NCBI GenBank assembly: GCA_013822695.1
Contig: PNKW01000006.1
Coordinates: forward strand, 1-64,000
Length of the DNA stretch: 64,000 nucleotides
Source: Erythrobacter sp.
GTDB taxonomy: Bacteria > Pseudomonadota > Alphaproteobacteria > Sphingomonadales > Sphingomonadaceae
Reading direction: 5' to 3'
Part shown: one piece after another, positions 18,006-26,272 of the stretch
Layout: the number at the start of each line of letters is the position of its first letter
How positions within the stretch are numbered: position 1 is the first letter of the stretch
Notes under the pieces: model-generated
What the model saw: only the letters and a program-made list of their open reading frames with translations
Database searches by the model: none
Told to the model about the DNA's origin: nothing
Translations under genes and position numbers: made by a program

Positions 18006-19682
18006 GTGCATGTCACGCCGATCCCCCATGCCTCGCGCCGGTGGCTCCCCATTACGCGCGCCGATGTCGCGATTTTCACCGCCATGGCGCTGTGGTTGGT
18101 ACCGTTCGCGCTGGCGATCATGCATCACCAGCCGGGCGAGCGACCTGCAGGCTGGCGCGAATGGCTGCTGGCCGCCGCGCTGCACCTGCCGTTCCTCGCG
18201 ATCCTCTCCTTCCTGATGTTCGGCCTGATCGAACGCTTCGACTATTTCCGCATCGCCGCCCGCCCGCCGTGCCCGGGCAATCTCCCGCCCCGCACGCCCA
18301 AGGTCTGCGTGCAGTTGCCGATGTTCAACGAGGATGCCGTGGCAGAACGGGTCATCACCGCCGCCTGCGCGCTCGACTGGCCGCGTGCCAGCCTCGTGGT
18401 GCATTCCACCGACGCGGCGACCAGGCTGAAGGTGCGCGCCTTCTGCGAGGAAATCGCCGCGCGCACCGGGGTCGATTGCCGCTGGATGCACCGCACCGAC
18501 CGGAAGGGCTACAAGGCCGGCGCGCTCGAGGCCGCGCGCCACCAGACCGACGCGGAGTATTTCGCGATCTTCGATGCCGATTTCGTGCCCCCGTCCGATT
18601 TCCTGACCCGCGCGATCCCGCATTTCTACGACATCACGGGCAATCCCGTCGCTGACCTTGCCGTGGTGCAGGCGCAGTGGGGCCATCTCAACGACCGCGA
18701 GAGCTTCCTCACCTGCGCGCAGGCGCTGTGGGTGGACGATCACCACACGCTTCAGAAGACCTGGCGCAGCGGGGTGATCGGCTTCGTCAACTTCACCGGC
18801 ACCGCCGGGGTGTGGCGGCGCGAGGCGATCGAGGCGGCGGGCGGCTGGCGCGCAGCGAGCCTGGTGGAGGACTGCGAATTGTCGATGCGCGCCCTGTTCG
18901 CCGGATACCGCACGCGGTTTGTCGGCACCATCGTCGCGCCGGCCGAACTGCCATCGACCATCGCCGCCTACCGTTCGCAGCAGAAGCGGTGGACGCAAGG
19001 GTGGGCGCAGCTCGAGCGGCTGCACATGCGTACCCTGCTGACCCGCTACCAGACACCTTTCGTCCGCCGCCTGTACCTCGCCTATTTCGCCGGGATCTGC
19101 TGGCAGTGGTTCCTGTGGACCGTGTGGATCATGGTGCTGCCCTTCCTGATCGCGACGGGCCTGTGGCTCGGGGCGCTCGGGATGGAGCTGGCGGTCGCCG
19201 CCTATGTCTTCCCGCCGCTGTTCTTCGCGGTGCTCGCCGGGATGATCGCCGCCAACGAGTCCCGCCCGACCTATGCCCAGCAGGGCCGCAACGGCTGGCG
19301 GGCGCGGTTGCTGCGGATGGCGCGGGTGGTGCCCTACATGATCCTCAACACCGGCATGATGCCGCATCACTTCTGCGCCTTTATCGAAGGGATGTTCGGG
19401 CCCCTCCACGCCGAATTCGTGCGCACGCCCAAGACCGCCTCGACCGGCGCTGCGGGCACTTCCAAGGCGCAGCGCCCCAAGGCCCGGATCAAGGACCCGG
19501 CCTATCTCAAGTTCGAGCTGTTCTTCTGCCTCACGCTCATCGCATGGGCGGGGTTCTTCATCCAGGCAGAACAGGCCTTTGCCGCCTTCTGGTCGCTGTG
19601 GATCCTCGCCTGCGTGGTCGGCCTGCGCGCCGCGCCTGCCCTCTCAGCCCTGCTTGCCAAGGATGCCGCCCATGCCCGCTAA
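18006..19682 (+). CDS. Processive GT2 glycosyltransferase (cellulose-synthase-like polysaccharide synthase)
   Basis: VQLPMFNEDAVAERV, AIFDADFVPP, VEDCELSMR, QQKRWTQGW (QxxRW) and several TM segments; RBS AAGGAG before GTG 18006. Confidence 0.85.
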   Translation: MHVTPIPHASRRWLPITRADVAIFTAMALWLVPFALAIMHHQPGERPAGWREWLLAAALHLPFLAILSFLMFGLIERFDYFRIAARPPCPGNLPPRTPKVCVQLPMFNEDAVAERVITAACALDWPRASLVVHSTDAATRLKVRAFCEEIAARTGVDCRWMHRTDRKGYKAGALEAARHQTDAEYFAIFDADFVPPSDFLTRAIPHFYDITGNPVADLAVVQAQWGHLNDRESFLTCAQALWVDDHHTLQKTWRSGVIGFVNFTGTAGVWRREAIEAAGGWRAASLVEDCELSMRALFAGYRTRFVGTIVAPAELPSTIAAYRSQQKRWTQGWAQLERLHMRTLLTRYQTPFVRRLYLAYFAGICWQWFLWTVWIMVLPFLIATGLWLGALGMELAVAAYVFPPLFFAVLAGMIAANESRPTYAQQGRNGWRARLLRMARVVPYMILNTGMMPHHFCAFIEGMFGPLHAEFVRTPKTASTGAAGTSKAQRPKARIKDPAYLKFELFFCLTLIAWAGFFIQAEQAFAAFWSLWILACVVGLRAAPALSALLAKDAAHAR

Positions 19683-21303
19683 GACTCCCTTTGTTCGCTT
19701 GCTGCTGGGCACTGCCCTTGCCGCCGCCTTGCCCGCCGCTCCGGCGCTGGCGCAGGATGCCGCCGAGGCCGCGCTGGCCGAGGCCCGCCGCGCCGCCGAC
19801 GCCGGGCGCTCGGCTGAGGCGATCGCACCCTATCGCGAGGCGCTGCGGCAGGCCGGGGAGGAGCGGCCCGACTGGCGGCTCGAACTCGCCGACCAGCTCA
19901 CGTGGGCGGGCGCGCTCGATGCGGCAATCGCCGAATATCGCGCGGTGATCGCCAGGGGGCGGGGCGATCTGATGCGCAAGGCGCAGACCGGCCTCGGGCG
20001 GGCACTGGCGCGGCGCGGAGACTATTCCCCGGCGGTCGCCGCCCTTGATGCCGCACTGGCGCTCGATCCCGCCGACCGCGAGGCGGCGCTGCTGCGGGCG
20101 CAGGCGCTGTCGTGGGACAACCGCCAGGCCGAGGCCGAGGCAGGCTACCGCGCGCTGCTGGCAAGAGACCCGGCAGACGAGCGCGCGCTGCTCGGCCTTG
20201 CGCGAGTGCAGAGCTGGCGCGGGCGGCAACGCGCGGCGCTGGCGACCCTCACGCGGCTTCCCGATGGGCCCGTCGACCCGGTGGAAGCCGTCACCATCAC
20301 CGCCGAGGCGCAGCAATGGCTGGGCCGCCCTGACCGCGCCGCCGCGACCCTGCGCGCGCGCCTCGCCGAGGCGCCGGGCGATGATCGCGCGCGCTGGCTG
20401 CTCGGCCGGCTGGAGCGCGATACGCGCAGCGAGGTTCGCTTGGATGCCCGCCGTTTCGACCAGTCCGACGGGCTCGATGTCGAGCAATACAACCTCGGCG
20501 CGGATTACCGCTTCGGCGAGGGGCGCGGGCGGATCGGGCCGCGGCTGCAACATGCCGCCTTCGATCCTTCGGACGCGGCGGGCGACGTGTTCACCGTCAC
20601 CCGCATCGCCGCGAGCGGCGGGTGGCGCCTGTCGGACGCGGTCGATCTCAATGCCACCGTGGGCGCCGACCGCATCGATGATCCGGGGCCTGGGGGCACA
20701 CAGGCCTTCCTGACCTATGATGCCAATGCCACCTTCTTTCCTGAAGACCGGGTGCGGATCGACCTCGGCGTCCAGCGCTTCACGCTCGACAGCGAGCCGA
20801 CACTGCGCAGCCGTGTGATCGTGGATCAGGTCAAGGCCTCAACCGATCTCTTCCCGACCGAGCGCAGCCGCCTCAGCGCCCGCGCGGCCACCGCCGACTA
20901 CAGCGACGGCAACCGCCAATGGTGGTGGCAGGCCGAGTTCGAGCAACGCCTCGCGATCACGCCGCGCGTCCATGTCGGGGCGCGCTATACCGGCACCAGC
21001 TTTCGCCTGGTGGGGCAGCCGGGCTATTTCAGCCCGGGGGAATATCATGCGCTCGAGGCGACGCTGCGGATCGACGGACAGGCGGGGGCGCGCACGTGGT
21101 ATGGCCTGCGCGCCAGCGCCGGGGCGGAGCGCGATGTCGGTAGCGGCGAGCGCTTCATCCTCAGCACCAGCGCCTACCTGCGCCAGCAGCTTACGCCGGC
21201 TGTCGATATCGAGGCGGCCTACGACTACAGCTCGTCGAGCGCGGCCTCTTCGACCGGTTTCGAACGCGGCATCGCCCGCATCAGCCTGATTGCACGGTTC
21301 TGA
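19672..21303 (+). CDS. TPR protein with C-terminal outer-membrane beta-barrel (YaiO/BcsC/PgaA-like architecture)
   Basis: Signal MPAKTPFVRLLLGTALAAALPAAPALAQ; TPR-like helices; C-terminal beta strands ending FERGIARISLIARF. Confidence 0.75.
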   Translation: MPAKTPFVRLLLGTALAAALPAAPALAQDAAEAALAEARRAADAGRSAEAIAPYREALRQAGEERPDWRLELADQLTWAGALDAAIAEYRAVIARGRGDLMRKAQTGLGRALARRGDYSPAVAALDAALALDPADREAALLRAQALSWDNRQAEAEAGYRALLARDPADERALLGLARVQSWRGRQRAALATLTRLPDGPVDPVEAVTITAEAQQWLGRPDRAAATLRARLAEAPGDDRARWLLGRLERDTRSEVRLDARRFDQSDGLDVEQYNLGADYRFGEGRGRIGPRLQHAAFDPSDAAGDVFTVTRIAASGGWRLSDAVDLNATVGADRIDDPGPGGTQAFLTYDANATFFPEDRVRIDLGVQRFTLDSEPTLRSRVIVDQVKASTDLFPTERSRLSARAATADYSDGNRQWWWQAEFEQRLAITPRVHVGARYTGTSFRLVGQPGYFSPGEYHALEATLRIDGQAGARTWYGLRASAGAERDVGSGERFILSTSAYLRQQLTPAVDIEAAYDYSSSSAASSTGFERGIARISLIARF

Positions 21304-21384
21304 GGCCGAAAGGCACGCAGATGCTAACACATGAACTCGCTCAGGCTTACGGTCGCCTGCCGGACGAGCAGGAACCTTCTCCCC

Positions 21385-23367
21385 CTATCCCGATGGCGCA
21401 TCGCCGCCGCGCGGCCCCGTCAGGATGGCGCAGCGGCGCGCGGTGTCCGGGTCTGCGATGCTCTGCGCGATCGGTGCGGCGAGGCGGCGGCGCCAGTTGG
21501 GGTGGACATCGACCGTCCCCGGCAGGTTGGGCTGTTCCTCGAGCCCGAGCATGTCCTCGAGCGTCACCAGCGCGAGGGCCGACGGGGTGGCCGCGATGTG
21601 CGCGATCGCGGCATCGACCACAGGGGCAGCATCATCAGGCGAAGGGCGCGGGGCGGTGTGGTCGAGCGTCGACCATAGGAGCCCGCGGTCCCAGTCGCGG
21701 ATCGATTCCGCCTCGGCGCGGGTCATGTCTTCGGGCAGGCGGCCGAGCTGTTCCGCCCAGTCGAGATCGCGCCCGCGCCACCAGCCCGCGACGGTGACGG
21801 TGTCATGCGTACCGCTCATTGCGGCGCTCAGGGGCTCATAGTCGCCCGCGCCGATGAACCCGTGGTCGGCGGCGCGCTCGAACCACAGCACCCGCATCCC
21901 CAGCATCGCTTTCGCGGTCACCGCGCCGGTGAAGCCATGGGGGGCTGTGCCGAGGTCCTCGGCGATGATGAAGGCGCCCGCGCGGTGCGCCTCGAGCGTC
22001 GCCAGGCGGATGAGGTCTTCGAAGGGATAGGTGAGGTAGGCTCCGTCCTGCGTTGCGCCGCCCTCGGGGATGACCCAGAGCCGGGCGAGGCCGAAGGCGT
22101 GGTCGATCCTCAGGCCCCCGCCGCTCGCGAGGCCAGCGCGGATCATCGCGATCCACGGTGCGTAACCGCTCGCCCAAAGGCCGTCGGGCGAAAAGCCGGT
22201 GATCGACCAGTTCTGCCCCAGCGGCCCCAAGGGATCGGGCGGGGCGCCGATAGTGAGGCCATCGAGCATCGCGTGCCTGAGCGACCATGCGTCGCTGCCC
22301 GAAGGATCGACGCCCACGGCAAGATCACCGATCAGGCCGATGCCCATGCCCGCATCCTTCGCGGCGGCCTGTGCGGCATCCAGCCCCGCCCGTGCGAGGC
22401 TCTGGACGAACAGGTGGAAGGCGATCTCGTCGGCGTTTTCGGCGGAGAATTGCGCGGCCGCCTCCCCTTCGGGATCGTGGAAAGCCGCAGGCCAGTCACG
22501 CCAGCCATGTGCTCCGCTCGCGGCGCGGAAGTGGCAGTCGAGCGCGTCGAACAGCGCGTGGCGGCGCAGCATAGGTTCGTCCGCGGCGGTGAAAGCGGCG
22601 CGCCGGGCAGGCTCGAGCGCGGCGAAGACTGCGCGCAAGTCTGCAAGACGGCGCGGCAGGGCCTCGGCCCAGTCGATCAGCGGGGTGCCGTCATCGGCGG
22701 GCAGCGGCAGAAGCCCCGCCAGCGCCGGATCGGCAAGCGCGCCGTTGAGGAACAGGCGGCTCGAGGGCGAATAGGGGCTGTAGCCCTTGCCATGTCCCGG
22801 GAACAGCGCGTGGACCGGATTGATCGCCAGCGCGTCCGCCCCCGCCGTGCCGAACGCGCGCGCGGCTTCCGCCAACTCGCCGAAGGTGCCGAAGGGGAAG
22901 GGGTGCGCACCGCGCAGCGCCGGGATCTGCACCGACACGCCCCACGGCCGGCGCCCCTTGTCCTGAGGCGGAAGCGGGCAGCGCGGCGGCGCAACCGCGA
23001 GCCTCGCCGTGCGCCCGCCCAGCGCGAGGTCGTAATAGCCCGGCGCATCGGGAACCGTAAGGCGGTCTCCCTCGACCGCGAGCGCGCGGGGGACGCCGTC
23101 CTCCCCGGTCGCCTCGGCGCGTGTCACGCAGAAAGGCAAGGTGATCGTCGCCCCGCAATCGGCGACCAGCATGGCAGGCAGGGCGCGGCGTTGTTCCGCG
23201 ATAACGGCAAGGCTGCGCACGATCTGGCGTTCGCTTGCCGCTTCGTGGCCGAGCGCCGCCAGCACTGCCGCCAGCGCCGCATCGCTCACGATCTGATGAC
23301 GGCCTTCGACATCGGTCCATTCGCGGGCCACCCCCGCCGCCTGCGCCAGCGCGTGCAATTGGTCCAT
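21385..23367 (-). CDS. malQ: 4-alpha-glucanotransferase
   Basis: RPWGVSVQIPALR, LRIDHAFGLARLWVIPEG, FIIAEDLGTAP, SGTHDTVTVAGWW; genomic context with glg genes. Confidence 0.85.
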   Translation of the reverse strand: MDQLHALAQAAGVAREWTDVEGRHQIVSDAALAAVLAALGHEAASERQIVRSLAVIAEQRRALPAMLVADCGATITLPFCVTRAEATGEDGVPRALAVEGDRLTVPDAPGYYDLALGGRTARLAVAPPRCPLPPQDKGRRPWGVSVQIPALRGAHPFPFGTFGELAEAARAFGTAGADALAINPVHALFPGHGKGYSPYSPSSRLFLNGALADPALAGLLPLPADDGTPLIDWAEALPRRLADLRAVFAALEPARRAAFTAADEPMLRRHALFDALDCHFRAASGAHGWRDWPAAFHDPEGEAAAQFSAENADEIAFHLFVQSLARAGLDAAQAAAKDAGMGIGLIGDLAVGVDPSGSDAWSLRHAMLDGLTIGAPPDPLGPLGQNWSITGFSPDGLWASGYAPWIAMIRAGLASGGGLRIDHAFGLARLWVIPEGGATQDGAYLTYPFEDLIRLATLEAHRAGAFIIAEDLGTAPHGFTGAVTAKAMLGMRVLWFERAADHGFIGAGDYEPLSAAMSGTHDTVTVAGWWRGRDLDWAEQLGRLPEDMTRAEAESIRDWDRGLLWSTLDHTAPRPSPDDAAPVVDAAIAHIAATPSALALVTLEDMLGLEEQPNLPGTVDVHPNWRRRLAAPIAQSIADPDTARRCAILTGPRGGDAPSG

Positions 23368-23593
23368 CGCCGCCTCCTCAAATCCTCGCATCGGGCGCTT
23401 CTCTGCCTCTGACAAGCATTCGAGGCCACTCATTTGCCAATTCGGCGCATGAATAGGAATGTCGCGGCACTTCTGCGATTGCTGCCAAGCGGCGCAACTG
23501 GTTAGTGTGCAGAGTATTGCCGGGGGGCAAGAGTGGCGGCAAGGGATCCGTCGGACACGCTCCCCTCGGGTTCAGCCAAGGAGTGTCGCCCGC

Positions 23594-26005
23594 GTGCCCA
23601 ACCGCCCCGATGGCAAGTCCAAGGAACTCGAAGCGCGCATCATGGGCGCGCTGCGTCACCGCGTCGGCAAGACCGAAAAGGCCGCCAAGCCGCACGACTG
23701 GTACGAGGCGAGCGTGCTGGCGCTGCGCGACGACATAATCGACAGCTGGTTTGCCTCGACCTCGAGTGCGCACGAGACCGGGGCCAAGCGGGTCTATTAC
23801 CTCAGCCTCGAATTTCTGATCGGCCGTCTGCTGCGCGATGCGCTGTCGAACCTCGGCGTCACCCGCGAGATGGAGCAGGCGCTCAGCGAACACGGGATGG
23901 ATCTGGCGGCGCTGGAGGAGCTCGAGCCCGACGCCGCGCTCGGCAATGGCGGGCTCGGGCGGCTGGCGGCGTGCTTCATGGAGAGCCTTGCCAGCCTCGA
24001 TATCCCGGCCTTCGGCTACGGCATCCGCTACATCAACGGCATGTTCCGCCAGCGCATCGACGAGGGCTGGCAGGTCGAACTGCCCGAAACCTGGCTCGCC
24101 CACGGCAATCCATGGGAGTTCGAACGGCGCGAAAGCTCCTATCTGGTCGGCTTCGGCGGCGAGGTGACCAGCGAGAACGGCGTGATCCAATGGTCACCGG
24201 CCGAAAAGATGGAGGCGACCGCGGTCGATACGCCGGTGGTCGGTTGGCAGGGCAAGCGGGTGAACACGCTGCGGCTGTGGACCGCCAACGCGCTCGATCC
24301 GATCCAGCTCGCCGCCTTCAATGCGGGCGACCATGTGGGGGCGCTGGCCGCGCAGGTGCGGGCCGATACGCTGGTGCGGGTGCTCTATCCGGCCGATTCC
24401 ACCCCCGCGGGGCAGGAGCTGCGCCTCAGGCAGGAGTTCTTCTTCTCCAGCGCCAGCATCCAGGACATCGTGCGCCGCCATGTCCAGTATTACGGCGAAG
24501 TGCGCACGCTGCCCGACAAGGCGGCGATCCAGCTCAACGACACCCACCCTTCGGTCGCCGTGGCCGAGCTGATGCGGCTGCTGATGGACGAACATCACCT
24601 GATGTTCGACGAGGCGTGGGACATCACCCGCGCGACCATCGCCTATACCAACCACACGCTGCTGCCCGAGGCGCTCGAAAGCTGGCCGCTGCCGCTGTTC
24701 GAACGATTGCTGCCGCGCCACATGCAGATCGTCTATGCGATCAACGCCAAGGTGCTGCGCGAGGCGAGAAAGGCCGGGCTTGGCGATGCCGCGATCGCCG
24801 CGATCTCGCTGATCGACGAGCATGGCGAGCGGCGCGTGCGGATGGCGAACCTCGCCTTCGTGGGCGCGCATTCGATCAACGGGGTGGCCGCGCTCCACAC
24901 CGGGTTGATGAAGGAGACGGTTTTTGCCGACCTTCACAAGCTTTACCCGGACCGGATCAACAACAAGACCAACGGCGTCACCCCGCGCCGCTGGCTGCAC
25001 CAGTCGAACCCGCGTCTGACGGGGCTGGTGCGCGAGGCGATCGGTGACGGTTTCATCGCCGATGCGGAGAAGCTCGCCGATCTGGCGGCAATGGCGGGCG
25101 ATGCGGCGCTGGGCGAGCGGGTGGACGAGGTGAAGCGCGCCAACAAGGTCGACCTGTCCAACCATCTGCGGGAACTGACCGGCCTCAGGCTCGATCCCGA
25201 CGCGCTGTTCGATGTGCAGATCAAGCGCATCCACGAATACAAGCGCCAGCTGCTCAATCTGATCGAGACGGTTGCCCTTTACGACCAGATCCGCAGCCAT
25301 CCCGAACGCGACTGGGTACCGCGCGTGAAGATCTTCGGCGGCAAGGCCGCGCCGACCTATCACAACGCCAAACTGATCATCAAACTCGCCAACGACATCG
25401 CCCGGCGGATCAATTCCGACCCCTCGGTGGGCGAGGTGCTGAAGGTGGTGTTCGTCCCCAATTACAACGTCAGCCTCGCCGAGCGGATCATTCCGGCCGC
25501 CGATCTCAGCGAGCAGATTTCGACCGCGGGCATGGAAGCCTCGGGCACGGGGAACATGAAGTTCGCCTTCAACGGCGCGCTGACTATCGGCACGCTCGAC
25601 GGGGCGAATATCGAGATCATGGAGCATGTGGGCCGCGAGAACATCGTGATCTTCGGGATGACGGCGGAGGAAGTCGCCGCCAAGCGCGCCAATGGCTATG
25701 TCCCGCGCGAAGTGATCGAAAGCAGCCGCGAGCTGTGCCAGGCCGTCAACTCCATCGCCAACGGGGTGTTCAGCCCCAATGAGCCGACGCGCTATCAGGG
25801 CCTCATGGACTCGCTCTACGATTCCGACTGGTTCATGGTGGCGGCCGATTTTGACGCCTATGCCGCCGCTCAGCGCGATGTTGACGCGCGCTGGCAAAAC
25901 CGGGCGGCGTGGCGGCGCTCGGCCATCCAGAACATTGCCAATGTCGGCTGGTTCTCGTCCGATCGCACCATCTCCGAATATGCGCGCGAGATCTGGGGCG
26001 TTTGA
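23594..26005 (+). CDS. glgP: Glycogen/starch/alpha-glucan phosphorylase
   Basis: YYLSLEFLIGRLL, LGNGGLGRLAACF, IRYINGMF, MANLAFVGAHSINGVA, EASGTGNMKFAFNGALTIGTLDGANIEI. Confidence 0.95.
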   Translation: MPNRPDGKSKELEARIMGALRHRVGKTEKAAKPHDWYEASVLALRDDIIDSWFASTSSAHETGAKRVYYLSLEFLIGRLLRDALSNLGVTREMEQALSEHGMDLAALEELEPDAALGNGGLGRLAACFMESLASLDIPAFGYGIRYINGMFRQRIDEGWQVELPETWLAHGNPWEFERRESSYLVGFGGEVTSENGVIQWSPAEKMEATAVDTPVVGWQGKRVNTLRLWTANALDPIQLAAFNAGDHVGALAAQVRADTLVRVLYPADSTPAGQELRLRQEFFFSSASIQDIVRRHVQYYGEVRTLPDKAAIQLNDTHPSVAVAELMRLLMDEHHLMFDEAWDITRATIAYTNHTLLPEALESWPLPLFERLLPRHMQIVYAINAKVLREARKAGLGDAAIAAISLIDEHGERRVRMANLAFVGAHSINGVAALHTGLMKETVFADLHKLYPDRINNKTNGVTPRRWLHQSNPRLTGLVREAIGDGFIADAEKLADLAAMAGDAALGERVDEVKRANKVDLSNHLRELTGLRLDPDALFDVQIKRIHEYKRQLLNLIETVALYDQIRSHPERDWVPRVKIFGGKAAPTYHNAKLIIKLANDIARRINSDPSVGEVLKVVFVPNYNVSLAERIIPAADLSEQISTAGMEASGTGNMKFAFNGALTIGTLDGANIEIMEHVGRENIVIFGMTAEEVAAKRANGYVPREVIESSRELCQAVNSIANGVFSPNEPTRYQGLMDSLYDSDWFMVAADFDAYAAAQRDVDARWQNRAAWRRSAIQNIANVGWFSSDRTISEYAREIWGV

Positions 26006-26269
26006 GCACTTTCCGACCATACAGACCCACCCTGACGGAGCCGATTTTGGCCTAGCGCAAGGAACGACGAGAGAGCCATGCTGAAGCATAGTGAACGAGA
26101 AGAGACGCCGCGCTGGGCCAAAAGCGGCCCGCCCCTTCGGGGTCGCGTCAGGAAGTCCGCTGGCTTCGTCACAGCACTTGCAGGGGCAACCAGCCCCTGC
26201 TGCGCACTGTTCCTGTCCAGCGGACTTCCTGACACGATCAGGGTGGGTCTGTATGGTCGGAAAGTGCTC
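26004..26269. mobile_element. MITE-like element with perfect 32-bp terminal inverted repeats and nested internal palindromes
   Basis: GAGCACTTTCCGACCATACAGACCCACCCTGA (26004-26035) is the exact reverse complement of 26238-26269; inner stems 26045-26058/26110-26123 (13/14) and 26147-26163/26217-26233 (17/17). No ORF of transposase type. Confidence 0.8.
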
Positions 26270-26272
26270 TAA

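Noticed and set aside
17532-19409. 625-aa minus-strand ORF opposite the GT2 synthase
   Set aside because: No domain signature and overlaps strongly supported genes on the other strand.
26078-26272. Small ORFs inside the MITE-like element
   Set aside because: They run through inverted repeats, have no coding signature, and are not transposase-like.
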